A DNA stretch of 64,000 bases from an uncultured Eubacteriales bacterium. GTDB taxonomy: Bacteria > Bacillota > Clostridia > Oscillospirales > CAG-272. Numbering within the stretch: position 1 is the first letter of the stretch; the number at the start of each line of letters is the position of its first letter. Shown here piece after piece: positions 63,641 through 64,000 of the stretch. The stretch covers positions 11,003 through 75,002 of the forward strand of contig CABUHS010000010.1 of assembly GCA_902491535.1 (NCBI GenBank), in the 5' to 3' direction. Both the position numbers and the translations under genes were made by a program. The notes below the pieces were generated by a model. That model saw only the letters and a program-made list of their open reading frames with translations, was not told the DNA's origin and ran no database searches.

Positions 63641-64000
63641 ATGGTTTTCTATGGATTAAGTGATGTCGGAATGCGCCGACAGAACAATCAGGACTCCTTC
63701 GGTTATCTTAAAATAGCCGAAAACGCCGAAGTATATATCGTATGTGACGGTATGGGCGGCGCAAAAGGAGGAAATATTGCAAGTGAAATGGCGGTCAGGG
63801 CTTTTACTTCGTATATCGGAAATGCTCTGGGAGAATTTATTGACCGTGATACGGGAAGACTTGTTTTGCCTGACGACTCAAATTCTCTCGGACTGTATGC
63901 AGAAACAGTTGAATTTGATATTCATTCCGGAAACGCATGCGGGAATTATGAGACGGTTTCAGATACAGAAGTTACATCAGGGAAGGACATCTCCGATGCT
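63641..64000 (+). CDS. PP2C-family serine/threonine phosphatase, N-terminal part (cut by window end)
   Basis: 120 codons are visible. MVFYGLSDVGMRRQNNQDSFGYL and VYIVCDGMGGAKGGNIASEMAVRAFTSYI are PP2C motifs with metal-binding Asp residues. It is probably the PrpC/Stp phosphatase that pairs with a PASTA kinase, which usually follows; that gene is outside the window. The ATG at 63641 was chosen because the domain starts at once; the RBS (GAGAAAGGG) is a little distant. Confidence 0.85.
   Translation, partial: MVFYGLSDVGMRRQNNQDSFGYLKIAENAEVYIVCDGMGGAKGGNIASEMAVRAFTSYIGNALGEFIDRDTGRLVLPDDSNSLGLYAETVEFDIHSGNACGNYETVSDTEVTSGKDISDA

Overview
The window looks like the chromosome of an anaerobic, low-to-mid GC Firmicute of class Clostridia, probably Oscillospirales/Ruminococcaceae-like. 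The evidence is a type I dockerin at the C-terminus of a large secreted protein, a hexuronate (glucuronate) degradation operon, PyrR-type attenuation, carboxyspermidine-type polyamine genes, and the rlmN-PP2C order typical of Firmicutes. Assignment rests on gene content only; no marker gene such as 16S is present.

Layout. 1-10.7 kb: the 3' end of valS, a HAD phosphatase, then a minus-strand run (carrier protein, mtlD-like, esterase, purine nucleoside phosphorylase, uxuA, uxuB-like, eda, kdgK) that would release and degrade glucuronate through KDPG. 11.1-15.2 kb: a secreted multi-CBM-like protein with a dockerin, broken by a one-base frameshift. 15.7-18 kb: pyrR-uraA with a pyrimidine attenuator. 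18.3-23 kb: aldose epimerase-like, cell-wall amidase and comEC. 22.9-29.1 kb: a strong promoter, a highly structured ~223-nt RNA candidate and a terminator, then a polyamine operon (speA-type decarboxylase, speE, speB, carboxy(nor)spermidine dehydrogenase and decarboxylase, the last frameshifted). 29.2-37.7 kb: MATE pump with a leader attenuator, YyaL-type protein, FAD oxidoreductase, XRE-TPR regulator, zincin-like protein. 38-50 kb: accessory DNA with a large serine recombinase, a type I restriction system (xre-hsdM-orf-hsdS-orf-hsdR), a repeat-rich gene-poor stretch and a tyrosine integrase.

50.17-62.1 kb is the highlight: an ~11.94-kb very AT-rich integrative element. It sits in the anticodon arm of a tRNA-Leu(CAG) gene. 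The 15-bp core is present at both ends, the 3' half of the split tRNA lies at the left end and the 5' half at the right end, and together they rebuild an 87-nt tRNA. The element carries its own intact tRNA-Leu(CAG), placed so that the host tRNA promoter, still attached to the orphan 5' half, would read into it. Cargo is a ribosomal-peptide (RiPP) system: a radical SAM/SPASM maturase, a carrier-protein-like protein, a 44-residue TTG-started precursor peptide ending in Cys-His-Tyr-Thr-Cys, an intracellular subtilase fused to a DUF1611-like P-loop domain, a degenerate receiver-domain protein, an ABC exporter (frameshifted) and an unrecognised 342-residue protein, followed by an XRE regulator, phage-derived genes, dUTPase and the integrase. 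The set resembles, from memory, clostridial Cys-rich peptide (Clo7bot/CcpM-type) loci, but the precursor and the fused protease look distinctive.

62.4-64 kb returns to core genes: rlmN and the start of a PP2C phosphatase. Three genes in the window are each broken by a single-base change in a short A run, so sequencing or assembly error must be weighed against real mutation.
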